DNA of 57,673 nt from QYOJ01 sp964642545 (GTDB lineage: Bacteria > Bacteroidota > Bacteroidia > Bacteroidales > FEN-979): the NCBI GenBank assembly GCA_964642545.1, contig CAZXQU010000009.1:1-57673 (forward strand), given 5' to 3'. Every line of letters begins with the position of its first letter. Within the stretch, counting starts at the first letter, position 1. Of the stretch, positions 43,019-51,702 are shown piece by piece. Both the position numbers and the translations under genes were made by a program. The notes under the pieces were generated by a model. The model worked only from the letters and a program-made list of their open reading frames with translations, made no database searches and was not told the origin of the DNA.

Positions 43019-44425
43019 TTAATGCTCATGCTCATGCTCGTGCTCATGCTCGTGATCATGATCGTGTTCGTGTCTTGAAGAGACCAACGCTATAAACTCC
43101 TCATAACCGATTTCAACAGGTTTCAGCGTTACCTTCTCTTTGAAGAGGCCCATGAGTTTGGCATCGAAAAGCTGGTCCTTGATTTTCTGTACCTGCTCCT
43201 TGTTTTGCATAAAAGCATCAACAATACTTTCGTATTTCCTTGCCATCTCGGGGTCAACAAACTCCTGAGAAACCTGCCTAAGCATGTAGGAGCGAATATA
43301 TCCCCTGATTTCATCCTCTGTCACTTCAAGGTTATGTTCTTTGATGACTTTATTTTCGATCAGTTGCCATTTCATGGATTTGGCGAAAGCGGGAAATTGC
43401 TGTTCTATCTCATCCAGCGACAGTTTGTTTTCGTCATGCTCATAGAGCCAACGCTTTAAAAATTCATCCGGAAGCTGCATCTCTGTCGAGTCAATCAGGG
43501 TTTTTGTAATATCCTGGAAGAGAAGCTTGTCGGTTTCGCCGGAGAAGCTTGCGGCAGCATCTTTCCGAACTCGTGCCCGAAAATCCTCTTCGGTCTCAAT
43601 GGTCTCTCCCGGATAAACCTGGGCAAAGAACTCACTATTCAGTTCAGCAGGTTCAACATGAGTGATCTCGTCCAGTTTAAATGAGAAAGAAATCTCAGGA
43701 TCTGATAATGTATCTGCCGGGAGGTTGAGTTGTTTCGATGCCTCTTCAATCGTTGGAAAAAATTCCAGGGGTTTAAAAAAGAGGAGATTCTCTTTTTTCA
43801 AAGCAATCAGCTTCCCTTTCACCTCCTTATCCTGAATCTGATCAAGCGAAAGAAAGATTTTTTTCTGTTCAAATCCTTCGGCAGGCATTCTGTCAGCACC
43901 CAGTTTTGTAGCGCCGCCTGAGAGCATGTCAGCCTCACCTGCTACGTCAGGGTGGGTGAAGTTTCCATTTCGTTTCCGGGTATCTTCTATGTAGCCATCT
44001 ACCATCTTGTCATCAATCTGGATCTGGTAATTCTCAATCTCCATTTCCGGGCCAAGATTCAGCTTGAATTCAGGAGCAAGACCAAGGTCAAAATAAAATT
44101 CAAAGATCTCTCCATCTTCAAAAAGAGCCGTTTTTGTCTTCTCTTTGTTGGGTAGTGGGTTTCCAAGAACATCCAGCTTTTCGTCCGTCATATATGTGGC
44201 GAGCTGATCGCTCAGGATTTTATTCACCTCATCGGCCATCACGGCTTTTCCATACATTTTTTTTACCATACCGAATGGTACTTTCCCAGGCCGGAATCCG
44301 GGAATGTTGGCTTTTCTCTGGTAATCTTTTAGGTTCTTGGTCACTGCCTCCTGGTAATCTTCCGGAGTAATCTCCATTCTGATCGTGGCTGTTAGTTCTC
44401 CGGTACTCTCTCTTGAAATGTTCAT
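43019..44425 (-). CDS. tig: Trigger factor with His-rich C-terminal tail
   Basis: 468-residue ribosome-bound chaperone. The N-terminal ribosome-binding domain has the signature NIPGFRPGKVPFGMVKKMYG. The central PPIase-like domain is divergent, as usual in Bacteroidota. The helical C-terminal chaperone domain runs to about 450. The last 16 or so residues are His/Glu/Asp repeats (after SSRHEHDHDH), encoded by a hexamer repeat; such a tail may bind metal. Start ATG 44425. Upstream of clpP and clpX. Confidence 0.95.
   Translation of the reverse strand: MNISRESTGELTATIRMEITPEDYQEAVTKNLKDYQRKANIPGFRPGKVPFGMVKKMYGKAVMADEVNKILSDQLATYMTDEKLDVLGNPLPNKEKTKTALFEDGEIFEFYFDLGLAPEFKLNLGPEMEIENYQIQIDDKMVDGYIEDTRKRNGNFTHPDVAGEADMLSGGATKLGADRMPAEGFEQKKIFLSLDQIQDKEVKGKLIALKKENLLFFKPLEFFPTIEEASKQLNLPADTLSDPEISFSFKLDEITHVEPAELNSEFFAQVYPGETIETEEDFRARVRKDAAASFSGETDKLLFQDITKTLIDSTEMQLPDEFLKRWLYEHDENKLSLDEIEQQFPAFAKSMKWQLIENKVIKEHNLEVTEDEIRGYIRSYMLRQVSQEFVDPEMARKYESIVDAFMQNKEQVQKIKDQLFDAKLMGLFKEKVTLKPVEIGYEEFIALVSSRHEHDHDHEHEHEHEHEH
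43022..43072 (-). repeat. Hexamer repeat encoding the His-rich tail of trigger factor
   Basis: Eight 6-bp units of (A/G)TG(C/A/T)TC on the plus strand, then GTG, giving alternating His and Glu/Asp codons up to the stop. The period is six, so the frame is preserved, unlike the 7-bp arrays. Confidence 0.85.
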
Positions 44426-44437
44426 TCTTTGCTAAAT

Positions 44438-44469
44438 GTAAAATGGTAAACTAGTAAAACGGTGAAATA
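44438..44469. repeat. Octamer array upstream of tig
   Basis: Four 8-bp units: GTAAAATG, GTAAACTA, GTAAAACG, GTGAAATA. It sits between the tig start codon and tRNA-Leu. Confidence 0.7.
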
Positions 44470-44511
44470 AAATCGTGTGCAATGAGCTGAAAGGCTTTGC
44501 AATATCTTTTC

Positions 44512-44596
44512 TGGTGCGGATGAAGGGACTCGAACCCCCACGCCCGAAGGCACAAGATCCTAAGTCTTGCGCGGCTACCAATTACGCCACATCCGC
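44512..44596 (-). tRNA. tRNA-Leu (TAG), CCA encoded
   Basis: On the minus strand the acceptor GCGGATG pairs with CATCCGC. The D arm begins GGCGTAATTGGTAGCC. The anticodon stem-loop AAGACTTAGGATCTT has anticodon TAG. The long variable arm TGCCTTCGGGCG is that of a class II tRNA. The T loop is TTCGAGT. The 3' end reads ACCA in the DNA. Confidence 0.93.
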
Positions 44597-44810
44597 GGAT
44601 CCTGAAAAAGGACTGCAAAGATACATATTTTGATGAAATAATTTTCGATTATCAGGCGTTAATACATTTAGGGAATTGTATATATGGATTTTGGAGATGA
44701 AGGGATGGAGGGATGCAACCTAAGAGGCAAAGATTGGTTTATTAATATAGAGGACTCTTTTTGTAATATTAATTCGTAAATTTAAAACCGCATTATTCTG
44801 AGATTCATTC

Positions 44811-46310
44811 GTGTTGAAACGTAATATCCTCATACTGACCCTGATTGTTTGTTGTTTCGCCAACACGGTGCATTCACAGGAGATGCTTGGAACCACAATT
44901 GGGAACTATGCGGGCATCAACTCTGTACAGCTAAATCCATCAGCAATGCTTGGCTCCAGACAATGGCTTGACATACAGTTTGTTGGTGCTGGTATTTCCC
45001 TGCAGAACAACTATATGTATCTTTCAAAGGAGGAGTTTGTGATCTGGGATATCTTCAAGTCCGGATTTGTCCTTCCTTCTCACGACGAGGAATACGGCAC
45101 GGGAGTGCGAAATTTTTACCGTTACGATAACCCCAACCTGAAGCAGTTTTATCTCAGCCTGAGGATAAATGGACCTGGAGCTATGGTGATCTGGAAGGAC
45201 CATGCATTTGGAATTCACTCGGCTGTAAGGATGGAAAGTTCAATCAGGAAATTACCTTATGATCTGGCTAATTTTTTATACCTGGGAATGAATTACAAAC
45301 CTCAGCAAAATATCAATTATAAAACTGACAAACGGTTTGGTATGACCCAAATGACATGGTTTGAGGTAGGAGTAAGCTATGCCTATAAATTTTATGGTAA
45401 GGGTTTCAACCGCTTGGATGCAGGATTATCTGTCAGAAAACTTTTCGGTTTGACCGCACTCTATAGCATTATTGACAACATGGATTACATGGTGCTGGAT
45501 GATTCTACCCTTCAGGTCAATAACCTGACTGCTAGTTATGGCTTTTCACAGCCCATCGATTATACAAGCAACAGCGTGGGGACCAGTACCGATCCGCTTG
45601 TAGCCGGGGGCGGCTGGGGATTTGACCTGGGAATAACCTATACCCGATTGAAAAGGTCGCATCAGATACAATATATCGACCGTTTGTGTGAACAGCAATA
45701 TGAGGATTACCTCTACCGGGTTGGAGTTGCCCTGATTGACATCGGAGGCGTCAAATTCAAGCATCGTGCCCAGACATATGCCATTGACAACCGCCCTTCA
45801 TTTTGGAAGAACCTTAAACAGTTTGATTTTCAAACTGTAGACCAGTTGATGGATACGATCTCCTACCAGTTTTACGGGGATCCCAATGCGACGTATGTTG
45901 ATGAAAAGTTCACCCTCTGGCTACCTTCAGCGCTGAGTGTCCAGTTTGATTACCACTACCAAAATAACTGGTATGTGAATGCTGCACTAATCTTTCCATT
46001 CCAGCTTAGCAAGATCTCCCTGGCTCGTCCGGCTCTCCTTGCCGTTACACCCAGGTATGAATCGAGGTGGTTTGATGCCAGCCTCCCGATTTCACTCTAT
46101 AACTGGTACCAGATGCGGATGGGCCTGGCGTTTCGGTTCTATATGTTAACGATTGGTACTGAGAAACTTGGCCCATTTCTTGGATTGAGTAACTTCAATG
46201 GAATGGATCTCTACTTTTCGATTAAAATTCCTTTGGAAAAGGGGGTCTGTGGACGGCGTAAGTCAGGTACTTGTCCTGCATACGATAATTTCAAACCAAC
46301 AAAGTTATAA
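44811..46310 (+). CDS. DUF5723 family outer-membrane/secreted protein
   Basis: 499 residues starting at GTG 44811 (or TTG 44814), with signal peptide LKRNILILTLIVCCFANTVH. DUF5723-type features: GTTIGNYAGINSVQLNPSAML at the mature N-terminus, LSLRINGPGAMVIW, and many short amphipathic strands such as GVSYAYKFYGKGF, suggesting a barrel-like protein. Function unknown. The 213-bp spacer upstream shows no repeat or RNA gene that I can support. Its end overlaps the convergent permease gene by 6 bp. Confidence 0.82.
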   Translation: MLKRNILILTLIVCCFANTVHSQEMLGTTIGNYAGINSVQLNPSAMLGSRQWLDIQFVGAGISLQNNYMYLSKEEFVIWDIFKSGFVLPSHDEEYGTGVRNFYRYDNPNLKQFYLSLRINGPGAMVIWKDHAFGIHSAVRMESSIRKLPYDLANFLYLGMNYKPQQNINYKTDKRFGMTQMTWFEVGVSYAYKFYGKGFNRLDAGLSVRKLFGLTALYSIIDNMDYMVLDDSTLQVNNLTASYGFSQPIDYTSNSVGTSTDPLVAGGGWGFDLGITYTRLKRSHQIQYIDRLCEQQYEDYLYRVGVALIDIGGVKFKHRAQTYAIDNRPSFWKNLKQFDFQTVDQLMDTISYQFYGDPNATYVDEKFTLWLPSALSVQFDYHYQNNWYVNAALIFPFQLSKISLARPALLAVTPRYESRWFDASLPISLYNWYQMRMGLAFRFYMLTIGTEKLGPFLGLSNFNGMDLYFSIKIPLEKGVCGRRKSGTCPAYDNFKPTKL

Positions 46311-47423
46311 GGATTTTACATCCAGGGCATCCCGCAGGGCATTTCCGATCAGCATAAAAGCCAGTACCAGCAGCATGATAGCAATACCGGGCATGATGGC
46401 CAGGTAAGCGTGATCGAGAATGATGTAGCCATAGTTTTCTTTGATCATCGAGCCCCATGAAGGAACAGGAGGCTGGACACCTATTCCAAGGAAGCTTAAT
46501 CCGGCTTCGATCAATATGGCTGAAGCAAAATTGGCAGCTGAGATGACAATAACCACACCCATGACATTTGGAAGCAGGTGGCGGGTGATGATGCGGAAGG
46601 AGGAAAATCCGAGGGCTTTTCCAGCCTCCACGAACTCCTTCTCACGCAGACTGAGGATCTGACCGCGAACCACTCGGGCAACCTCTACCCACATGGTAAG
46701 GCCAACGGCGATAAAAACCTGCCAGAATCCTTTGCCCAGGGCGAACGTGATCGCAATAACCAGCAACAATGTTGGAATAGACCATACGACGTTGATAAAC
46801 CACACGATCACATTGTCGACCCAACCCCTGAAATAACCTCCGATTGAACCGATAAAAATCCCTAAAACCAGGGAGATAAAAACGGATATGAAGCCTACCG
46901 AAAGAGAGATCCTGGCGCCAATGATCAGCATGCTGAGGATGTCGCGGCCAAACCGGTCGGTTCCCAGCCAGTAAGTCCTTGAAACTTGTCTTGCTTCCCG
47001 ATGGGTGGAGAGGTACTCAGTAGGGGAGATCCTTGCATAGCTCCCATCCTGAGTGTAAATATCAACAAAACCATCGATTATAGGGTAAGCGTTATCCCAA
47101 CTCTTCTGCCCCCAAATCATTCGGTGCAGAATGTTGCTCCGTTCAACAGGTGGTTCTTTCGGTACCAATATAAATTCAGCCGTATAACCAGGTTTCTTCA
47201 ATCCCATCTCCAAACACTGGTCGTTGGCAAACGGGGTTGGATCCGGTGTGATTAAGTATCCGAGAAGAGCGACCATGAGTACGATGCCGATAAAGATCAG
47301 GGATCCAAAGCCCAGCTTGTCGTGCCGGAATCGATTCCAGGCAAGGGAAGAGAGAGAGGAGGAGGAGATGTATGTTTTTTTGCGGAGAAACAACAAAGAA
47401 AGAAATTGATTATTCAAAAGCAA
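46305..47423 (-). CDS. ABC transporter permease, DppC/OppC family
   Basis: About 372 residues; inner-membrane subunit of a peptide/nickel-type importer. N-terminal FRHDKLGFGSLIFIGIVLMV helix, a large extracytoplasmic insertion of about 100 residues, then GTDRFGRDILSMLIIGARISLSVG typical of DppC. The ATPase-docking EAA loop is EAGKALGFSSFRIITRHLLPN. Only non-ATG starts exist upstream (TTG at 47423 and 47417), so the exact start is uncertain. No partner permease, ATPase or binding protein is in the window. Confidence 0.88.
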   Translation of the reverse strand: MLLNNQFLSLLFLRKKTYISSSSLSSLAWNRFRHDKLGFGSLIFIGIVLMVALLGYLITPDPTPFANDQCLEMGLKKPGYTAEFILVPKEPPVERSNILHRMIWGQKSWDNAYPIIDGFVDIYTQDGSYARISPTEYLSTHREARQVSRTYWLGTDRFGRDILSMLIIGARISLSVGFISVFISLVLGIFIGSIGGYFRGWVDNVIVWFINVVWSIPTLLLVIAITFALGKGFWQVFIAVGLTMWVEVARVVRGQILSLREKEFVEAGKALGFSSFRIITRHLLPNVMGVVIVISAANFASAILIEAGLSFLGIGVQPPVPSWGSMIKENYGYIILDHAYLAIMPGIAIMLLVLAFMLIGNALRDALDVKSL

Positions 47424-47453
47424 ATATAGCCTTTAAAATTTCAAAAAATGTAT

Positions 47454-47461
47454 TAATTTTG
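47454..47461 (+). promoter_or_regulatory. Candidate -7 box of tRNA-His
   Basis: TAATTTTG matches TAnnTTTG, 12 bp before the tRNA-His 5' end. Confidence 0.45.
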
Positions 47462-47473
47462 CTCCCTCAAAAT

Positions 47474-47548
47474 GGTGGTTGTAGCTCAGTCGGTTAGAGC
47501 ATCAGATTGTGGTTCTGAGGGTCGTGGGTTCGAATCCCATCTTCCACC
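47474..47548 (+). tRNA. tRNA-His (GTG)
   Basis: Encoded G-1 at 47474 opposite C73, as expected for tRNA-His. D arm GCTC-AGTCGGTTA-GAGC, anticodon stem-loop TCAGATTGTGGTTCTGA with anticodon GTG, and T loop TTCGAAT. The acceptor stem GTGGTTG against CTTCCAC leaves two T-T mismatches. The 3' end is followed by CA rather than a full CCA. Confidence 0.92.
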
Positions 47549-47549
47549 C

Positions 47550-47590
47550 AAAAAGACTTTCCAGGTTTTCATAACCTGGAAAGTCTTTTT
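47550..47590. terminator. Strong intrinsic terminator after tRNA-His
   Basis: An 18-bp perfect stem (core GACTTTCCAGGTT and AACCTGGAAAGTC) with loop TTCAT, flanked by A and T runs. It starts 2 nt after the tRNA and could also stop minus-strand transcription from the thioredoxin-like gene. Confidence 0.92.
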
Positions 47591-47597
47591 TAGTTTG

Positions 47598-47632
47598 CAG
47601 TTGGCAGTCTTCAGTACTAAGTCCTTAGTTCA
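47598..47632. repeat. Heptamer tandem array after tRNA-His
   Basis: Five degenerate 7-bp units: CAGTTGG, CAGTCTT, CAGTACT, AAGTCCT, TAGTTCA, in the spacer between the tRNA-His terminator and the thioredoxin-like gene. Confidence 0.65.
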
Positions 47633-47723
47633 AATTTGCATAGCCCAGTGCTTCAATATCCTTGATGCTTATAGTTAACCAGGTTTTTATAGTAGTAGAA
47701 TTCATTCTGCTTGTACCTGGCCA

Positions 47724-48293
47724 CTATTCCACACTTCCCTTAAATTTCGCCTTGTACTCCTCCCACTGCTGATCGGTGAAGGCATTGTCGGCAAAATAGT
47801 GAATGATAGGCTCAAACTCTTTGGCCGGTTGATAACCGGCGACAACAGTAAGTAACTGGCTTTTCTCATTGAGAAATACAAAGGAGGGATAGGACATTTT
47901 TCCCCGCAGAAGTTCGATGGCGAGCTGGTGTGAGGATCTATTGCTCGCAGGATTTGGGTTGACAAATGTAGTCCCATCGATCACCACGGTATCTTTCCGC
48001 TCTGCATTCATCTTTACATTGTAGAAGTTTTTGTTCATGTATTCAACAACCACCGGATCGGCGAAAGTCGTGGCATCCATCCGTTTACACCACCCACACC
48101 AGTCGGTATACATGTCAATAAAGATCTTTTTCGGTTTTTTCTTATTCAACTCATAAGCTTGTTCAAACGACATCCATTTGATTTTCTGGGCAGGAGCTTC
48201 CGGTTTTGCCGATACAGCTTCCTGGGCTAACGTTTGCAGTGAAAAAAAGAGAAAGCAAAGTGGGAGTAGTGATAGATATGTTCTTCTTTGCAT
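47724..48293 (-). CDS. Exported thioredoxin-fold protein
   Basis: 189 residues with signal peptide ending LQTLAQ (about 24). The active site is DWCGWCKRMDATTF, in the context MYTDWCGWCKRMD usual for DsbD-gamma/DUF255-like periplasmic thioredoxins. A cis-Pro segment SYPSFVFL follows. An inserted loop of about 20 residues (VIDGTTFVNPNPASNRSS) separates the motifs. Probably a periplasmic reductant or isomerase. It is downstream of smpB on the same strand. Confidence 0.88.
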   Translation of the reverse strand: MQRRTYLSLLPLCFLFFSLQTLAQEAVSAKPEAPAQKIKWMSFEQAYELNKKKPKKIFIDMYTDWCGWCKRMDATTFADPVVVEYMNKNFYNVKMNAERKDTVVIDGTTFVNPNPASNRSSHQLAIELLRGKMSYPSFVFLNEKSQLLTVVAGYQPAKEFEPIIHYFADNAFTDQQWEEYKAKFKGSVE

Positions 48294-48373
48294 ATGACTG
48301 TTTTTGCAAAATTAGATAGATTCGTTGAGAAAAACGGTTTGTAGTTGTGTTTGTTGCGTTAACAAATGTTAAA

Positions 48374-48823
48374 TCAATGTTGTGCGTCTCGGTCAATCTC
48401 CCGCTTGATATCTTTTTGCTTCAACGTCTCTCGTTTGTCATAGGCGTGTTTTCCTTTTGCCAGAGCTATGGTGAGTTTGGCCAACCCATTCTCGTTGATG
48501 AAGAGCACAACAGGAATAATGGTGAACCCGCGTTCATTAACTTTGGTCATCAGTTTTTTCAGCTCCCTCTTATTCAGGAGAAGTTTCCGGTCGCGTTTTG
48601 GTTCGTGATTATAGTGTGTGCCGTAGGTGTATTCGGCAATATGCATAGCACGAACAAAGAGCTCTTCTCCCGAAAAAGTACAGTAGGCATCTGCAATAGA
48701 AGCTTTCCCTGAACGGATCGATTTAATCTCTGTGCCGGTCAGCTGGATCCCCGCAGTAACTTCCTGTTCCAGGAAATACTCGAATCGTGCTCTTTTGTTC
48801 CTTATCGTTATTTCACTAGCCAT
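48374..48823 (-). CDS. smpB: SsrA-binding protein
   Basis: 149-residue tmRNA partner for rescue of stalled ribosomes. Motifs: NKRARFEYFLEQEVTAGIQL, GTEIKSIRSGKASIADAY, HIAEYTYGTHYNHEPKRDRKLLL, and the C-terminal basic KGKHAYDKRETLKQKD. It begins 3 bp after the M16 peptidase stop, so it is probably co-transcribed with it. Confidence 0.96.
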   Translation of the reverse strand: MASEITIRNKRARFEYFLEQEVTAGIQLTGTEIKSIRSGKASIADAYCTFSGEELFVRAMHIAEYTYGTHYNHEPKRDRKLLLNKRELKKLMTKVNERGFTIIPVVLFINENGLAKLTIALAKGKHAYDKRETLKQKDIKREIDRDAQH

Positions 48824-48826
48824 GCC

Positions 48827-51658
48827 CTATTTTTTCGACACTTCATCCGGCATCAAGACAACCCGAACATAATGATCGGTCTTAAAGAACCTAATGGCAG
48901 CATTTCTCAGATCATCTACTGTCACGGCATTCACTCGTTCCCTGAAATTCAACACGCTGACTGGATTTGCATCCTGGAAATAGATCGACTCTATTTTACT
49001 GGCCCAAAAACTATTCTTTTCCAGATCTGTCTCTCTGCTCCGGATTAATGCCTCCTTTGCCTTGGTAAGGTCTTCAGTAGTTGGACCTTTTTTTAGTATC
49101 GTTTTTATCTCACCAAAAACAGCTTTTGTCAGTTTATTGGTCGTTTTAGGAGAACAACCAAACAGGATGCCCATCATGAACTCCGGCTTCGGGTATTTAT
49201 CCAGGTTCAGCATGATTTGCGGAGAGTAAACACCACTCAGCTTCTCCCGAATCACTTCAATAAGTTTGATCTGGAGTATCTCTTTGAGCATGTTGATATA
49301 GAGCACATTCTCTTCTGTCCATTCGAGTGGTTCAGAAAGACCAATTCCCACCATGGCCTGAGGGTCTGTTCCTTTTTTAAATGTGATGTCGGTGATTCCT
49401 GATGCAAATACCGGGGCTTTATCTTGCCAGCTCTCTTTCCTGCCTGTGGATGGCAAACTACCTAGGTATTTCACGATCACTGGGGTAATGGAATCGGTGT
49501 CGAAATTCCCGACAAGGGCAAATGTGAAATCCGATGCATCAGCAAAACGGTCGTTATAGATCGTAGTTACATCGTCAAGTCTGATGCTTTTTAACTGATC
49601 TTCAGAAGGAAAGATGATGAGGCGTTTGGTTCCCGGGAAGGCAGTTTTAAAGAGGGTGTCGTAAAATGTCATGACCGGATTTCCTTTCATGAATTTCATC
49701 TGGTTCTCCATCTGGGAGATAAATGCCTCAAATGCCGATGTGTCTTTTCGTGGGGCATCAAAATAGAGGTAGATCAACTCCATCAGTGTTTCAAGATCTT
49801 TTGGGGTCGTACTTCCATTAAAGCCCTCCTTTACATCTGAGATATAGGGAGAAATGGAAAGGTTTTTACCTTTCAACTTCTTTTGGAGCTCAATGTTATC
49901 GAATTCACCAGCGCCGCTCTGATCAATGATTGACGCTGCAAAGTTGGCGGAAAGGAAGAGATCATCCGGGTAGAGAGAGTTTCCTCCCGGACTGAATGCT
50001 GAAATGATGATCTCATCGTTTTTGAACGCTGTAGGCTTCAGGATGACTTTTACTCCATTGGAAAGAGAAAGTTCAGTAAACGCAAGCTCAGTATTGTATT
50101 TTTTATCAACGATCTTGGCTCCGGTCAACACGCCCTGAACAAGCGGGGCCTCCACATAAGTATCTATGTATGGTTCAAGTTCTTCTGTCCTCGATTTTTC
50201 AATTACAGCTAGCACTTCAACTTCTGTCGGGATCTTCAATCCCTCTTTTTCCGGACCCATGATCACCATGGCAAGGTTGTTTTCGGTGATCCATTGTTTC
50301 GCCAGGTTGTTTACTTCTTCAAGGGTGATTTCGGGGAGCAGTTTTGAGACGAAGATAAACTCCTTCTGTATGCCCGGGATGGGATCTCCAGTCAGATAAT
50401 TTGCTACATATTCTCCGGCAAGTTGGGCTGATTCAGTTTTGTCAAATTCGTTTGCAGCTTTCTCATACTTACTCAGCATATCCTCTTTCTGTCGAGCATA
50501 TTCTGTTGCTGTGAAGCCGAACTGCTTAACTCTCTGATTTTCTGCAAGAAGCACAGCAAGGGCCTGGTCAATTTGATTCTCTTTCGGCATAGTTGCCAGA
50601 AGGTAGGCATCGTTAGCCCTCGTAAGGAATTCTCCATATCCTGCATTCGCAAATACAAAAGGACAATCTGGTTTCTGGGAGAGTTCAGAAAAACGCTGGT
50701 TCAGCATGCTTGTAAAAAGCTCACCTGCGATTTTCTTTTTCAGGTCGCCCAGGTTCTTTATATCCAATACCGGATGTTTCCAGAACATGAGGATCATATT
50801 TTGGGTTGACTCAGGATCGGTAGTGATAGCGATCAGGGGTGCTTCATTTCCGGGAAGATTATATATAATCCGTTCTCTGCTATTATCGGGATTCTTTAGC
50901 AATGAAAAATGTGCAATAATCTGCTGCTCTGCCGAATCAGGATCAATATCTCCAACAACCACGATCGCCTGAAGGTTTGGTCTGTACCAGTCATGGTAAA
51001 AGCTCCGCAGGGTCTCGTGCTTGAAACTTTCCAGAACTTCAACCTTCCCGATAGGAACCCGTTCAGCGTATTGTGACCCTTTCAGTATCACCGGAAGAAA
51101 CTTCTTCATCATCCTGTCCTGGGCTCCCAAACCAAGCCGCCACTCTTCCACAATCACACCCCGTTCTTTGTCGATCTCTTTGCCATCGAATGTAACATTA
51201 TGTGCCCAGTCCTCCAGTACCTGAAACCCCTTATCTACCAATCCCGGTTCATCGGTGGGCAACTGGAGCATGTAAACTGTTTCGTCAAAACTGGTATAGG
51301 CGTTGATATCCGCACCAAATTGCACTCCGGTCTTTTGCAGGAAATTGATGAGTTCATTCTTGGGGAATGTTTTGGTTCCATTGAAACACATGTGCTCTGT
51401 GAAATGAGCCAGCCCCTGTTGATTATCATTTTCAAGGATGGATCCCGCATTGACGGCCAGCCTTAACTCAACCCGTTTTTCGGGTTTGCTGTTTTGGCGT
51501 ATGTAATAAACAAGGCCGTTGTCAAGCTTTCCCATTCTTACTGCCGGATCAACTGGCAGAGTATAGGAATAATCAATGGATGTATTCTGACCGAAACCCC
51601 AGCTTGCAGGGATAATCAGCAACATTGTGAGTGCTATTGAATAGAAAAAGCGTTTCAT
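48827..51658 (-). CDS. M16 family zinc metallopeptidase
   Basis: 943 residues from ATG 51658 (MKRFFYSIALTMLLIIPASW, a signal peptide ending GFGQ). The N-terminal catalytic half has the inverted zinc motif H85-F-T-E-H89 and the downstream Glu in DKERGVIVEEWRLG. The second half is the usual inactive M16 copy. It probably degrades peptides in the periplasm or at the outer membrane. It lies 44 bp after the TonB receptor without an evident terminator, so it may be under the TPP riboswitch. Confidence 0.93.
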   Translation of the reverse strand: MKRFFYSIALTMLLIIPASWGFGQNTSIDYSYTLPVDPAVRMGKLDNGLVYYIRQNSKPEKRVELRLAVNAGSILENDNQQGLAHFTEHMCFNGTKTFPKNELINFLQKTGVQFGADINAYTSFDETVYMLQLPTDEPGLVDKGFQVLEDWAHNVTFDGKEIDKERGVIVEEWRLGLGAQDRMMKKFLPVILKGSQYAERVPIGKVEVLESFKHETLRSFYHDWYRPNLQAIVVVGDIDPDSAEQQIIAHFSLLKNPDNSRERIIYNLPGNEAPLIAITTDPESTQNMILMFWKHPVLDIKNLGDLKKKIAGELFTSMLNQRFSELSQKPDCPFVFANAGYGEFLTRANDAYLLATMPKENQIDQALAVLLAENQRVKQFGFTATEYARQKEDMLSKYEKAANEFDKTESAQLAGEYVANYLTGDPIPGIQKEFIFVSKLLPEITLEEVNNLAKQWITENNLAMVIMGPEKEGLKIPTEVEVLAVIEKSRTEELEPYIDTYVEAPLVQGVLTGAKIVDKKYNTELAFTELSLSNGVKVILKPTAFKNDEIIISAFSPGGNSLYPDDLFLSANFAASIIDQSGAGEFDNIELQKKLKGKNLSISPYISDVKEGFNGSTTPKDLETLMELIYLYFDAPRKDTSAFEAFISQMENQMKFMKGNPVMTFYDTLFKTAFPGTKRLIIFPSEDQLKSIRLDDVTTIYNDRFADASDFTFALVGNFDTDSITPVIVKYLGSLPSTGRKESWQDKAPVFASGITDITFKKGTDPQAMVGIGLSEPLEWTEENVLYINMLKEILQIKLIEVIREKLSGVYSPQIMLNLDKYPKPEFMMGILFGCSPKTTNKLTKAVFGEIKTILKKGPTTEDLTKAKEALIRSRETDLEKNSFWASKIESIYFQDANPVSVLNFRERVNAVTVDDLRNAAIRFFKTDHYVRVVLMPDEVSKK

Positions 51659-51702
51659 ATCATGAAATGTTAAAGATGGAAATGGAATAATATGCAAGAT
51701 TA

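Noticed and set aside
44597..44810. Small gene or RNA in the spacer before the DUF5723 gene
   Set aside because: I found no ORF with support, no clear hairpin and only a very short GGGATG-type repeat.
48352..48366. TTGTTGCGTTAACAA upstream of the thioredoxin-like gene as a Rex site
   Set aside because: Half-sites are 3 bp too close compared with the 18-bp Rex operator, and the motif falls next to smpB rather than in a clear promoter.
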